Of a DNA stretch of 64,000 nt, positions 44,673-56,640 are shown in pieces. A program made the translations under genes and the position numbers. The DNA comes from Cymodocea nodosa (Eukaryota; Streptophyta; Magnoliopsida; Alismatales; Cymodoceaceae). The stretch is from positions 21,211,501 through 21,275,500 of the forward strand of contig CM072335.1 in assembly GCA_036874045.1 (NCBI GenBank). The letters run 5' to 3'. The notes under the pieces were generated by a model that made no database searches, was not told the DNA's origin, and worked only from the letters and a program-made list of their open reading frames with translations. Positions within the stretch are counted from its first letter, which is position 1. The number at the start of each line of letters is the position of its first letter.

Positions 44673-46887
44673 TTAATCTCTATGCCTAAGTTCATTTACT
44701 TCCTTCTAGAGTTTTTCTAATTGAAACTCTAATTGATTAATCCTCTCTACTGCTCCTGTAATTCCTCTAGAAGGTACAGCTAGTTCTGCAGCTACAAAAT
44801 TTCTGTATTCTTTCACTGAAATGGTTCTTGATCTGATCCTTTTTTATGTCTATTTAGTGAAGTCGATACAGTCCACCATCAACAGTGGAATCAAATCTCC
44901 ATAAAATAATTTCTTCTTCACTGTTTTCAGCTTGGAGATAAAAACTGTAGATCAATTTATTTGGATCTTATTTACAATTGCATATGTGGCCCACTTGATA
45001 AATTGACTTAATTCTATATCATGGCCCTATTGTTGATAGACATTCTTAATCAGAATGTTAGCTACCATGTGTGCTTTACCATTTAAATGCTTCAATCTGT
45101 TTAATAATGGCACACTAGGATTGATAGCTAAACAATCCTTAATTTGTTGTTCAGTCCATTCAATTGTAGTTGTATCTTCCAAAATTTTTGTTCCTTCATT
45201 CTTTAAACCAAATATGTTGTGGAGAAGCTCTAGTGTTATCTTTACATCAGCTTCCTCCACATTTGAAATTAATCCTCCTTCTCTTTCTCTCAAATTTGCA
45301 TAGAAATAGGGCACTAAATTTTCATATACTACATGCTCTCTTTCTTGAGATATAAATTGCAGTAGACCTTGGAATTCAAATAATTCTTTGATTTCTTGCA
45401 TGCCATCCCAATTTACTAGTCTACTGTAAATAATGTCGTAACCCCTTATTTCTTGATATTTAGTGTAAGCTTCCTTACTGCAAAAATGTAGTTCATTCAA
45501 AATTGTTGTTTCAGTCGGGTTAGGAAGGTGACTTTGTTGCTCCTAAGGGGTTTGCTCTTGCTCTTCCTCTAGCATAGGCTGCATTTGGACATTCTCTACA
45601 GATTCTTGAATTTTTGCTTTTGCTTCTGTCTGTGGTGGTGAGCCGGCAGAACTCTCCACTTTGTCTTGAATTCTTTCCATAATTTGCTGAAGAGTTTCTT
45701 GTTCTTTAGTGGAATCTGTGAAATTATTTTTGTCCAAATGGCTTCTTTCAGCCTCTTCATTTTCTTCACTTCCTTGCTCCTCCTGACTACCAATCTGTTC
45801 TGTTAATGTTCTTTTTGATTCTACAACAGATTGAGATGGAGTCACGGGCAATTCAGTTTCTGCCCTAATTTCTGTTTCTTCTTGTATAGGCTGCAGACTA
45901 ATTTCAGCTTGATTTTTTTCTTTACTTCTCCTGCTCCTCCTTAGAATCGGATAGTAGGTTAATAAAAATATGCTCCACAAGCCCTATAAAAATTAGTACT
46001 TCAGATTTAATTTCCTCATATTTAGGCACTTTTTCTTTTCCTTTCTTTTTTCTGATTAGTTGTGCCTGTTCTTCCTCTTCATCTTCTGAAATTAAATCTA
46101 CAAAAATAGGCTCTACAGGCCTTCGAGCCACAAGTACTGGCTCTTCCTGTTTAACTTTTTTTATAACTAATGGTCTCGAAGGACCAACTTCAGCTTCTTT
46201 TGCAGCAGATTTGGCAGTAGTTCTGGCAATAACTTCGTGATGCTGTTCCAATTTGATTTTATATTGGGCTTTCAACTTTTCTGCAACCCTCTTTTTGTAA
46301 AGTGCATCAAACACTAGGTGTGCTTTGGCCACTACCAAATCTTCTGATTCTCCTTGGTTCTTCCCAACTTGAACCAGTTCTACAAATTCTCTTATCTCTT
46401 TTTCAATCGAAGGCCCCATCATTTCTACTCGTGCCAACAGCTTAAATGGTGGAACTAAAGGTTCAGGCAACTACTCCTTAGGAACAGGTCTTTCAACAGT
46501 CGGCTCCTCTTGTCCTTTAGTTGCCTCTTATTGTTCCTACTGCCATATTTCCTAACTTCCTCGACCAGCAATGCATTTCTTAAACCACAATTTGGTTTTA
46601 CGTTGAATTAGCTCTAGGGCTACTTCATTGTTTGGCCAGATTTTTCTTTCTTTACTTAATGCAATTTCAGTTGCTACTCTGATTCGTGTCTCCATTATAT
46701 GGGGTATCTGTATACCACAATCTACTAATATTTTTCTTAATCTAAAAAGTTCAGATTCTACCTTCTGTAACTCTTTTTCTCTCGTTGTATTTCTGATCTT
46801 CTGCCTCGTGTGCCATTCTTTAAATTCCTTCAGAAACTGTGCGGTGTCAACTACCTCTTCCCAGAATTCAGGCGTCATCTTCCTCAT
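44673..46887 (-). pseudogene. Extra ORF (ORFx) of Athila-like element, G3 copy, broken
   Basis: The best kept ORFx. N-terminus MRKMTPEFWEEVVDTAQFL, then the helical EFKEWHTRQKIRNTTREKEL, then an acidic middle with twin PIFVDLISEDEEEEQA-type patches and IQEETEIRAETELP. The globular domain has EAYTKYQEIRGYDIIYSRL, EIKELFEFQGLLQFIS, PYFYANLREREGGL and PSVPLLNRLKHLNGKAHMVA. The C-terminus is coiled (GAVERINQLEFQLEKL) and ends NELRHRD. Related to the putative plant transposon protein family and to copia ORFx. It lies between integrase and gag core; Athila's envelope-like ORF lies here. No strong membrane helix seen. A few breaks. Confidence 0.72.
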
Positions 46888-47387
46888 CGTGGAGTTACAC
46901 AACAACACAGAATTACTCTGATTTCTATTGTTCTAGATTCTAAATGATTTGCCGGATAATGCCCCCAAAACCCTAGGTTTTAGTTTAAATAAGCCCTAAG
47001 TTTAGGCGGGTAATCGGGTCATTTCCCGTACCAACTATTACTATTTTATCTGCAGTCTTAGTTACAGTACTCCGTTGAGTTACAGTTAACTCAACGGAAT
47101 AAGCTCGTTGACTAACTCAAGACTCAACGGAGTAAGCTCGTTGAGTTAAGCGTAACTCAATGAACTCCCCGTACAAGCAAATATAATAATAAAAATATTA
47201 CAGAGAATAGTTTTTCTGTTTTGTTACCGATTTAACCGATACTATGTTTCGGTAAGACCTAAATATTTATATATTATTATTATTATTTTCTTTTGGTTGA
47301 ACCGATACTATGTTTCGGTAAAACCAACATTTATTCTATTTTATTTTATATATAAATATATATATAAACATCAAAACTAATTTCTTA
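46888..47387 (-). other. Spacer between integrase and ORFx (G3)
   Basis: 47225-47335 has two copies of an ACCGATACTATGTTTCGGTAA unit plus CCGATTTAACCGA; 47070-47165 has CCGTTGAGTTA words. Mirrors G1 17513-18215. No ORF. Confidence 0.65.
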
Positions 47388-48560
47388 CTAGGTAAAGCTC
47401 GAGTAATCCTCTACTTTGATTTCTTCTATAATTCCAAAGAAACTTTTTGGTGTTTTTAGAATAGGTTTAAGTCTTTGTCCATTTACTTTAAAAATATTTT
47501 GATTTTTAGGATTTTCAATTTCAATAGCTCCATAAGGATAAACATTTCGAACTATGTAAGGTCTTGCCCATCTAGATTTCAATTTTCCTAGATGGTTATG
47601 GAGTCTAGCCATATAAAGATATACTTCTTGTCCTATTTCAAAGCTTTTAGGAATAATTTTTCTATCATGCCAAAATTTAATTTTTCCTTTTTCTTTTACA
47701 GTATTCGAATAAGCTTTATTTCTAAATTCTTCTAATTTAATTAATTGCATTTTCCTATTTTTAGCAGCTTGATTTAAATTAGTGTTTAGAGTTTTTAATG
47801 CCCAATAAGCTTTATGTTCTATTGCAGCAGGTAAATGACAACTTTTTCCATATACTAACCTAAAAGGTGACATACCTAAGCTCGTTTTATAAGCAGTTCT
47901 ATAAGCCCAAAGTGCATCTATCAATCTATTAACTCAATCCGTCCTAGTAGGATTTACTACTTTTTTCAAGATTAATTTAATTTATTTGTTTGCACTTTCT
48001 ATTTGTCCACTTGTTTGCGAATGATATGATGTTGCAATTTTGTGGTTTACTCCATATTTCTTCCTTAAGGCTTCAAAACTTCTATTACAGAAATGAGTTC
48101 CTCTATCACTGATAATAGCTTTAGGTATTCCAAATCTGGCAAATATATTTGTTCTTATAAATTGAATTACCACTTTGTTGTCATTAGTTTTTGTAGGAAT
48201 AGCTTCTATCCATTTTGATACATAATCCACCCCCAACAATATGTAATTAAATTGGTTAGACATAGGAAATAGACTCATAAAATCTATTCCCCACACATCA
48301 AAGATTTCAACCTCAATAATAAGATTAAGAGGCATCATATTCCTCTTTGATATTCTTCCTATTTGTTGACATCTTAAACAACTTAAGCAATATTTATGAG
48401 CATCTTTGAATGCCAATAAAACCCACATTGCAGCAGTTTTCCTTAAACCAAAATGCCCTCCACAAGCTTGGTCATGACAGAAAGACAATATGCTCGGATA
48501 TTCAGTTTCTGGAACACACCTCCTTAAAACTAGATCAGGACATTTCTTAAATAAGTATGG
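47388..48560 (-). pseudogene. Integrase (G3), broken
   Basis: CGGHFGLRKTAAM, CLSCLRCQQIGRISKRNMM, VWGIDFMSLFPMSNQFNYI, AIISDRGTHFCNRSFEALRK and SYHSQTSGQIESANK show the zinc region and all three DDE positions. The C-terminal part has [20 protein letters not shown] and [18 protein letters not shown]. About three breaks. Same plan as G1. Confidence 0.88.
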
Positions 48561-49240
48561 GTCTTCCTAATAGTAATATTTTACTCTTGAGAAAAACAAT
48601 TTCTTATCCTATCTATTCCAATCCTTTGGTGTTAAATTAGTAACTAAGTAATTAACTATGTCTACATACCAAGGCATTGTGTTGATGGTCATTAACTATT
48701 CATCAAGAAAATTATCCTTAATTTCAATATTTGATTTTTCTATTTGTAATCTTGATAAATGATCTGCTACTACATTCTCACAACCTTTTTTATCTTTAAT
48801 TTCTAGATCAAATTCTTGTAATAATAATATCCATTGGATCAATCTAGGTTTAGTTTCTTTTTTCTTTATTAGATGTTTTAGAGCTGAATGATCCGTGTAT
48901 ACTATTACTTTAGCTCCAATCAGATATGATCTAAACTTTTCTAAAGCAAACACAACAGCTAATAATTCTTTTTCAGTAGTTGTGTAATTAATTTAAGCAT
49001 CATTTAAGGTTTTGCTTGCATAATGAATCACTCTAGGAGATTTTTCTATCTTTTGTCCTAACACTGCTCCTACAGCAAAATCAGAAGCATCACACATTAA
49101 CTCAAATGGATGGTTCCAATCAGGTGCTTGAATTATAGGAGTTGAAATTAAGCTAGTCTTAAGTCTGAAAAATGCTTCATTGCAATTTTTATCAACGTTA
49201 AATGGAATATCTTTTAATAGATTAGTTAAAGGTCTAGCTA
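48561..49240 (-). pseudogene. RNase H (G3), broken
   Basis: [40 protein letters not shown] and [18 protein letters not shown] identify the RNase H domain and its tail toward integrase. The segment upstream encodes the first catalytic Asp region. A few breaks. Confidence 0.85.
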
Positions 49241-50400
49241 TCTTGCTAAAGTCTTTAATAAATCTTCTACAAAACCAGCATGTCCTAGAAATGATCTAAT
49301 ATCTTTTACTGATTTAGGTTCTGGTAGATTGGATATTACTTCTATTTTAGCTTTATCTACTTCCAACCCTTTTTTAGAAACAGCATGCCCTAAGACTATT
49401 CCTTGTTTAACCATGAAGTGACATTTTTCCCAATTTAAAACCAGATTTTTTTTCACACACCATTTTAATATTTGGTCTAAATTGCTTAAAGATGTATCAC
49501 TATTTTTATGCTTAATTTGTTGGGAATCCAAAATTATAATATCAATAGGATATATAAAATTTTTGATTTTAATTAAGACATCCTCTATTTTTCCTCTAGG
49601 GTATCTTATACTTCTATCAGCTAATTGAATAACCGTACTAGTAGGAGTTAAGCCTTCTAATCCTAAGGATGCAAATATATCACTTGGCATAACATTTATA
49701 CCTGCACCTAAGTCTATTAAAGTTCTTTCTAGAATGGTATTTCCTATGGTGCATGATATAACAGGGATTCTAGGATCAGATAACTTTTTAGGAATTTGTG
49801 GCAGAAATAGGGAACTACTTTGCTCAGCTAAAAAGACCTTTCTAAGAACTTTTTGCTCTCTTTTCTTAGTACACCAATCCTTAAGAAATTTAGCACAAGG
49901 TGACATTTTCTGCAATAGATCTAACAAAGGAATGTTAACTTGTACTTTTTCAAAAATTTCTCTGATTTTTTCTTGTTTTTCAGGAATTGTTTGTTGTAAT
50001 CTTTCAGGATAGGGTGCTAAAGATTTTGATTTCAAAGACTCTTTTTCTTTCAGTTGATTTGTTTGATCATTTTTAGCTTTATTCACAAATTCAAATTGTT
50101 CTTCAATGATTTCTAGATTTTCAACTATTACATTTTCATTATCATTTTGATTTTTACTCTTATCCACCTTCGTATCATTTTTATTTTAAGTTCTTGGTGG
50201 TATATTAGTTCCAGATCTTAATGTTACACATACATCTTCTAGATTTTCGTTACGTTCATGATGTTTTTGTATATCATTTTCGTGATTATGATCTTCAATT
50301 GTTTTTAGTTTTAAAGTGTTTTCTTTAAATTCTCTTGCATTAGTATTTTCTGTTTGCTATATATTTTGCAAATTATGCAGGTTTATAACATTATAATTTT
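49241..50400 (-). pseudogene. Protease and end of RT (G3), broken
   Basis: A linker with SLAPYPERLQQTIPEKQEKI and ILKKVQVNIPLLDLLQ-like sequence, then the aspartic protease: ERTLIDLGAGINVMPSDIF (DLGAG active site), then IQLADRSIRYPRGKIEDVL. The far end has SNLDQILKWCVKKNLVLNWE and GLEVDKAKIEVISNLPEPKS, the last part of RT. The protease matures the polyprotein. RT is incomplete. Confidence 0.85.
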
Positions 50401-50970
50401 CATTGTCCTACTGCATAACTTGTATTTTCATTGCATTTTCGTCTAATGCTTTTAATTTTATTTCCAGATCATCTAATTTCATTGCATTCACTTGCTCATC
50501 AATTTTCTTTATGGTTTTTTCAGTTTCGTAAATTATATCCTTTTTAGGTTCTGAATATGCCTCCTTATACTTTAATTGGTTGACTTCTTGTTGTTGACAC
50601 ACAAAGTATTCCAGTTTGTCCAGATTTTGCTCTATACTATGCACTAGTTTTTCATAGCTATCCCAAACTTTAGTGTCTCTCATCATATTACACATTCTAT
50701 ATTGACCATCAATTAGGTAAACTATAGGATTCTCATACTCGGCTCTGTTATATTGAGGATAATTCATTTGTTGTTCATCGGATCTAACCATCTGTAAATG
50801 TCTCAATTTCAAACAGTCAGAAATGTCGTGCCCTTCAGAATTGCAGAATTCACATATGCTAATTACAGGTTTCAGAAATCTTTGAGCATAAGCATATGCC
50901 ATATTCTCAATTACAGAAGAAAACACACAACTCTGGCTATTAAAACGAAACAACTCTAACAGTTGCATAT
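50401..50970 (-). pseudogene. Zinc-knuckle ORF at 5' end (gag remnant), G3
   Basis: Starts near MAYAYAQRFLKPVISI, close behind the primer site, and shows CEFCNSEGHDISDC, a CX2CX4HX4C knuckle like those of Athila gag. Then LRHLQMVRSDEQQMNYPQYN and a coiled, acidic stretch (SIEQNLDKLEYFVCQQQEVN). No capsid core precedes the knuckle: only about 100 bases separate it from the primer site. The same is true of G2 (61792 on). Confidence 0.8.
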
Positions 50971-50980
50971 ATCTATTCAA

Positions 50981-50999
50981 TTCCCCAACAACGACGCCA
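50981..50999 (-). other. tRNA-Asp-type primer-binding site (G3)
   Basis: Minus strand TGGCGTCGTTGTTGGGGAA, seven bases from the LTR. Differs slightly from the Athila tRNA-Asp site TGGCGCCGTTGCCGGGG. Confidence 0.82.
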
Positions 51000-51006
51000 T
51001 AAAACT

Positions 51007-53152
51007 TGTTTGGGTTTTCCCAGCAGTACACTAGAAAAACTTGGATTTGTTACTTCTGTTTTTACTTAGTTAATTTATCTTTATGCCTATTCTCTCTTTT
51101 AGAAGTAAACAAACAACCTTTAATACAATTTAGATATGAATTCAAATTTGTACTTTAACTTCAAGTGCATAGTATCTATTGTATCAGTGTGCAAGTACAG
51201 GTCGATCCCATAGGGAATTGCTGACGAACTTGAGAACTGTTCGTTTGTTAAAAATCAAATTTATATATTCAATAAGCTCTCCGTTGAATTACAGTTAACT
51301 CAACAGACTAAGTTCGTTGAGTTTTGGATAACTCAACGGACTTACCTCGTGGACTTAAGTTAACTCCACGAGCCTGTCTTTTCTTTTTAATACTACTATT
51401 TACAGAGGAATTTGGCCAACCATTGGGCGATTCCATAGATTGTAAATAACATCAATTAAGCTCTTTAATGTTAGTTAACAATGGATTTATCATTGAGCAA
51501 TACTAACATTCAGATAATTCAAACAGTAACCATTAAAATATTTACGTCTTTTGAACGAACCAATTTCAGTAAACTGTAATACTAAAATAAACATAAAACA
51601 ATCACAACACTGACAAAGATAACATTAATTACGATACAACACTCAAATACAACATACAAACATAGATAAATTGTTTTTGGTATTTTTTGTTTTAATATGA
51701 ACATGGAAATGGGTGATAGGTGAAATGTAAAGTAATTTCACTTGATAATAAATACTTCCGACACTACTTGCAACGCGATTACACCACTGAAAATTAAACC
51801 ACTTACAATCCTGTTTTCTCTCCCTATAGAATCGCGAGTCTAGAATTGCAAGATGATCTCCTCTTCAGCATACAGGCATCAACCCGAAGCCAAGGGTAAA
51901 AGCTTTACGATCTCCTGAAATATGAGTCGGCGCTTGGTGAAAATGGCTTCCCTTCTCGCGACATGATCACTCGTCATAGTGGTTGTCAAGCACTGTGTTT
52001 GGTGCCGAATCGACCCGACATCAGGCAAGTATCCTCACAGACCTTCGATGGTTGGTGATTATGGTGGTGATGATGGTGATGATGATGGTTGGTGTGATAC
52101 TTCAGAGAATTGCGTCGCCGATCCTCCTTTGCACACACTGTCCGCCCATCGATCACACCCTTCTTCTTTTTTTCTTCTTTCTTTTATATTTCTTCAGTAG
52201 TAATTGCTTCTGCTTGAATGGTCGGTTGGATTTCCTTCATTCGTATCAACAGTGATGATTTCTTTCCCTACGCGATACGTGCAAACGTGGTTTTTCTCTT
52301 CCAACTGTTTGTTCCTACAACCGCTACAGTGGCATATTAGAAAATATATAGTCCGTGGAGTTACAGATAACCCAATGGACTTTCTTCGTTGATTTAACTA
52401 TAAAACACATGCATAAATTTAACTATCCGATGCTCAGGTGCATTTTAGATACTTATAAACTTAACTATCTGATGCTCAGATGCATTTCGGATAGTTACAA
52501 ATAACTCACCGATATATAACTTAAGTAAATCTACCAGATCTCAACACGTGTCAACAACAGTTTAATCATAGAATAATATTTCGAAGAGTTACAGGTCTAA
52601 CCATCCGATGCTCAGATGCATTTCGGATAGTTACAGGTAACTCACCAAAAATCTACTTAAGTCAATTTCCCAGAACATGACACGCGTCCTCAGCTATTTT
52701 ATAAATAAAAAGAGATTTCGGAGAGTTAGAGGGATAACTATTCGATGCCCAGCTACAATTTCGGATAGTTATAAATAACTCACCGAAAGTTCACTTAAGT
52801 CATTCATTATGGTTTCGACATGTGTACTTCAAGAAATAATAAAATATTCTCTCAAAACATAACTGTTCGGCAATTTAAACATAACTATCCGATATATGTT
52901 CGGTCTGTTAAACATAACTGTCCGAAAATATCAGAAAATTCGGATACTTAAGAATTTCATAGCTTACAACTTACCGACAGTTCATAAATGTACTAAATTA
53001 ACATTAATTCCCCCAAATTAAGCAAATTCTTAAATTAAAGCATATAACAGTGTAATTATAACATAATGGCTTAATTCTTATATGATAAGCTAAATATTAT
53101 GCAATTAACCATCATTTAACCGTTAATAATATGCACTTTTTCATTCTAAATA
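51007..53152 (-). repeat. 5' LTR of G3 (2,146 bp)
   Basis: Minus strand TGTTTAGAATG-type start at 53152 and a TTGGTT-less but recognisable ACCCAAACA end at 51007. TATA at 52181-52188, GC-richer leader near 51760-52130, ACTATCCGA motif field at 52420-52960. A GATGATGGTGATGATGATGG microsatellite at about 52070 is also in the 3' LTR (about 41325). Confidence 0.87.
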
Positions 53153-53738
53153 GGTATCTTGAAATACCTCCCTAAACGGTAACTTTCCATATTTGGGTTT
53201 GAAATCTTACCAAGTACAGTAGAGTACATCCGTTGGAAGAAAATATGATCATTACACATAATAGTATATATACAAGCAACAGACAACATAATTAGATAGC
53301 TTTTGCTCATACAAATCTATACACCAAGCTCAATAGAAGAAAGTCTTCGAGATCAAATCATCATCAGCATATATAGACTCAAATTTAGAAGCTCTCCACA
53401 CACTCAACTCTGATACATTCAAGCATGTGTTTATTGAAGTACACGAATTAAAAACTTCAGTGAAAGGTTGGTTGGAGCTACGACCTGAAAGCTTAATTAG
53501 ATTGGTTGGTTCTTGCTTTGACCTTAAAGCAAGTGTTTGTAAGTCTATAAAGGTTTAGTGAAGCCCAAGTATCCCTTGGGGGTGGACTAGCCGTTAGTGG
53601 TGAACCACCTAAAAATCTTGTGTGCATTCTTTTTATTGTGTGCCTGCTACTTTGCATTTCCAATTATTCTTTCAATTGTTAAGAAACAAATATTATTACC
53701 ATTCACCCCCCCCTCTGGTAAGCCATCAGGTCCTAACA
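53153..53738 (+). repeat. 3' LTR of C2, right-hand part
   Basis: Matches 39175-39763 at about 95% by eye, including TATATATA and the CTTGCTTT hairpin. Ends CCTAACA, followed by ATATTGGTAG of C1. Confidence 0.85.
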
Positions 53739-54520
53739 ATATTGGTAGAAACTATATTCAATTTAAAGATATTTGTATTTAATGAAACAACTTTTATCTT
53801 TACAACACAGTAAATATTTATAATTTTCTATAAAAGTTAGTTTGAAAAGCCTGAGTCATACAAGAGCTTTCTAATGTACCTGTGTAATGAGCTTTCAATC
53901 AATAATCTTAGGTCTGATCAGGACCTTAGGTTGCCAGATTTAAAGAATCCTTTTTCAATACAACAATCCTTACATACCTATCTACTCAAGTACAAAAGGC
54001 TTGTGATCAAACTGATCAATAAACTCCTAAAGATTTTCACTTTGTAAGCACTTTTTCATTTTAAGCACAGTATATATGTATTCCATTAATACAGATGCAA
54101 TAAAATAGAAATCTCATACAATTTTTACATTTGTGATTTTACTGAAAATATGAATCAATTTCAATAAGCTCATACTTTTGATTAGTAGTTTAATATGATT
54201 TACATATAAATTATTCTACAAGTTTAATCAATCAAGTCAAACTCATCCTTGATCATATGCACTTTCATTGATCCAATGAGAATCACTTAATCAAAATTTC
54301 AGGATTTTAAAGTAATTTAATGTTTTTCATTGACACTTCCACTTAAAATTTTTAAAACCATTAAAATTGATAAAATACGTAAAATCAATAAGATACTACT
54401 ATAATTTTACAATAAATACATAGTATCTTATGTAGCAGTTTAGATATTACTCAAATATTTATAATAAGTATATAATATCTATGAGGTAAACATCATCATC
54501 AAAAAAATTTATCTTTTGTG
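53739..54520 (-). repeat. Shared non-coding module, 5' part (C1)
   Basis: Minus-strand equivalent of C0 8690-9465 and of G1 24500-25340. AGATAGGTATGTAAGG is kept near 53968-53983. Follows RNase H and continues at 38401 beyond C2. Confidence 0.82.
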
Positions 54521-54533
54521 GAGTCTAAGCATT

Positions 54534-55112
54534 TTACACATCACATAGCTTACAAATACCTAAATTTAATCTTATGTTGTATAAAGTAGTTTCATCTAGA
54601 GGTTTTGTAAAAATATCAGCTAATTGATTTTTACTAGACACAAATCCTAATTTAATTTTTCCTTTGATTACATTATCTCTTAGAAAATGATGTGTAACCT
54701 CTATATGCTTTGCACTAGAATGCAATACAGGATTTTTGGAAAGATTTATTGTAGAACTATTATCACAATAAATCTCAATTGTATCATAAGATAATCCAAA
54801 ATCTTCTAAAGTTTGCCTTATTCATAGAATCTGAGTGCAACAAAGTGTAGTAGCAACATATTCAGCTTTAGTGGTTGAAAGTGCTACATAGTTTTACTTT
54901 TTACTAAACCATGACACCAAATTATTTCCCAATAATTGACATGTGCCACTAGTACTTTTTCTATTAGATTTAGATCTTGCGTAATCAGCATTAGTATATC
55001 TTATAAGATCTATTGAACTATCCTTAGAATAATACAGTCCAAAATTTTTAGTTCCTTGTATATATCTAAATATTCTTTTAACAATAGTTGAGTGTGATTC
55101 TTTAGGATTAGA
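54534..55112 (-). pseudogene. Copia RNase H (C1), broken
   Basis: The C-terminal part reads KHIEVTHHFLRDNVIKGKIK and NQLADIFTKPLDETTLYNIR, the standard copia RNase H end (KHI..RYHFIRE, DI.TKPL), finishing GICKLCDV. The upstream part carries the domain's start. A few breaks. The shared module follows at once. Confidence 0.85.
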
Positions 55113-56640
55113 TTAAAATCTAGCACAAGCACACACAGCAAACATAATATTAGGTCTACTAATTGTCAAATAAAGTAAAGAACCAATCATACTTCTGTAT
55201 TTTCTTTGATCTATTGATTTTCCTATGTCATCAATATATAACTTTAAAGAAGTACTCATAGGAGTTCCTCGAATCCTTGTATCACTAAAATTAAATTTCT
55301 TAAGCATTTTATCTGCATATTTTTCCTGATTTAAAAATATACCTTTATCCATTTGCTTAATTTGAAGTCCTAGAAAATATGAAAGTTCTCCTACCATACT
55401 CATTTCAAACTGACTAGTCATCTCTTTAGAAAATATTTTTATCAGTTTATCAGAAGTTGCTCCAAAGATTATATCATCCACATATATTTGAACAACAATC
55501 TGATTTTTATCATCTCCCTTGATAAATAAAGTATGGTCTACTTTTCCCATGATATATTCTTGTTCTATTAAAAAAGTAGATAACCTTTCATACCATGATC
55601 TAGGTGCTTGCTTCAAACCATATAAGGCTTTCTTCAATTTATACACATAGTCAGGATTTTTAATATCTTCAAATCCAAGTGGTTGTTTTACATAAACTTC
55701 TTTATTAATTAAACCATTTAGAAATGCACTCTTAACATCCATTTGATATAGTTTAAAATCCATATAACAAGCATAGGCCAATAATATTCTAATACTTTCT
55801 AACCTAGCCACAGGAGAAAATGTTTCATCATAATCTAGTCCTTCTTCTTGTGTATATCCTTGTGCAACTAATCTAGCTTTGTTCCTTATAACTTGACTAA
55901 TCTCGTTAGTTTTGTTTCTAAAGATCCACTTTGTACTTCTTATGGACTGATGTTCTAGTGGAGAGACTAATTCCCAAACATCATTTCTGATGAATTGATT
56001 TAGTTCTTCTTGCATTGCCACTATCCAATTTTCATCAGATAATGCTTCTTCTATATTCTTTGGTTCCACCATAGAAACAAACATACACATACTATTTAAA
56101 TTTACTAAAGCTCTAGTTTTAACTCCCTCATTAATATTACCAATAACTTGAGTGATGGGATGTGACGAAGAATAACGCCAATTTCTCTGATTTTCCTCAA
56201 TATTCTCATCAACATCTGAAGGTACATCACTTTCATCTTTAGTTTGATCATTTAAGTTCATATTTTTGATTTTCTCAGATAAATCTTCAATCTCTCTATT
56301 GATCTCTAATTCTTTTGGGAAATTGATCATATCATCATTACCAACTTTAGATTGAGATTCTCTAAAAGAATTTTCATTGAAGCTTACATGGAGAGTTTCT
56401 TCAATAGTTCTAGAAGTCTTGTTATATACTCTATAGGCTTTACTTCTAGTAAAGTAACCTTCAAAAATTCCTTCATCCACTTTGGCTTGAAATTTATCCC
56501 TTTTATCCTTAGTATTAAGAATAAAACACTTGCAGCCAAATGGTTTCATATAGGAAATTTTTGGAACCCTATCAAACATAATTTCAAATGGAGTTTTATT
56601 AACAAGAGGTCTTAAGTGACTTCTGTTAATAATATAACAA
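55113..56640 (-). pseudogene. Copia reverse transcriptase (C1)
   Basis: Long open stretch. VPKISYMKPFGCKCFILNTK is the integrase C-terminal region; then W..AM.EELNQF, KWIFRNK, RLVAQGYTQEEGLDYDETFS, YQMDVKSAFLNGLINKEVYV, ALYGLKQAPRSWYERLSTFL and the active site QIYVDDIIFG, then MSMVGELSYFLGLQ and RSMIGSLLYLTISRPNI. All copia RT blocks are present and in order. It is the best kept coding part in the window. Confidence 0.92.

Larger units (their letters stand above)
40954..53152 (-). mobile_element. G3: Athila-like gypsy element within C2
   Basis: Minus strand: 5' LTR (51007-53152), primer site, zinc-knuckle ORF, protease, RT end, RNase H, integrase, spacer, ORFx, spacer, gag core, a short remnant of the shared module, purine tract, partial 3' LTR (40954-42408). 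The LTR pair differs by about 6-8% by eye, nearly all transitions. It shows both halves of the split gag arrangement in one copy. About a dozen breaks; no F-box-like gene in this copy. Confidence 0.87.
38402..53738 (+). mobile_element. C2: copia element inserted in C1
   Basis: 5' LTR (38402-39763), tRNA-Met site, gag (39790-40668), then gypsy G3, then the 3' end of the second LTR (53153-53738). The flanks share ATAT (38398-38401 and 53739-53742), and the C0 sequence gives the empty site GTCATATTGGTAG. LTR parts differ by about 5% by eye. Pol is not seen. Broken. Confidence 0.82.
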
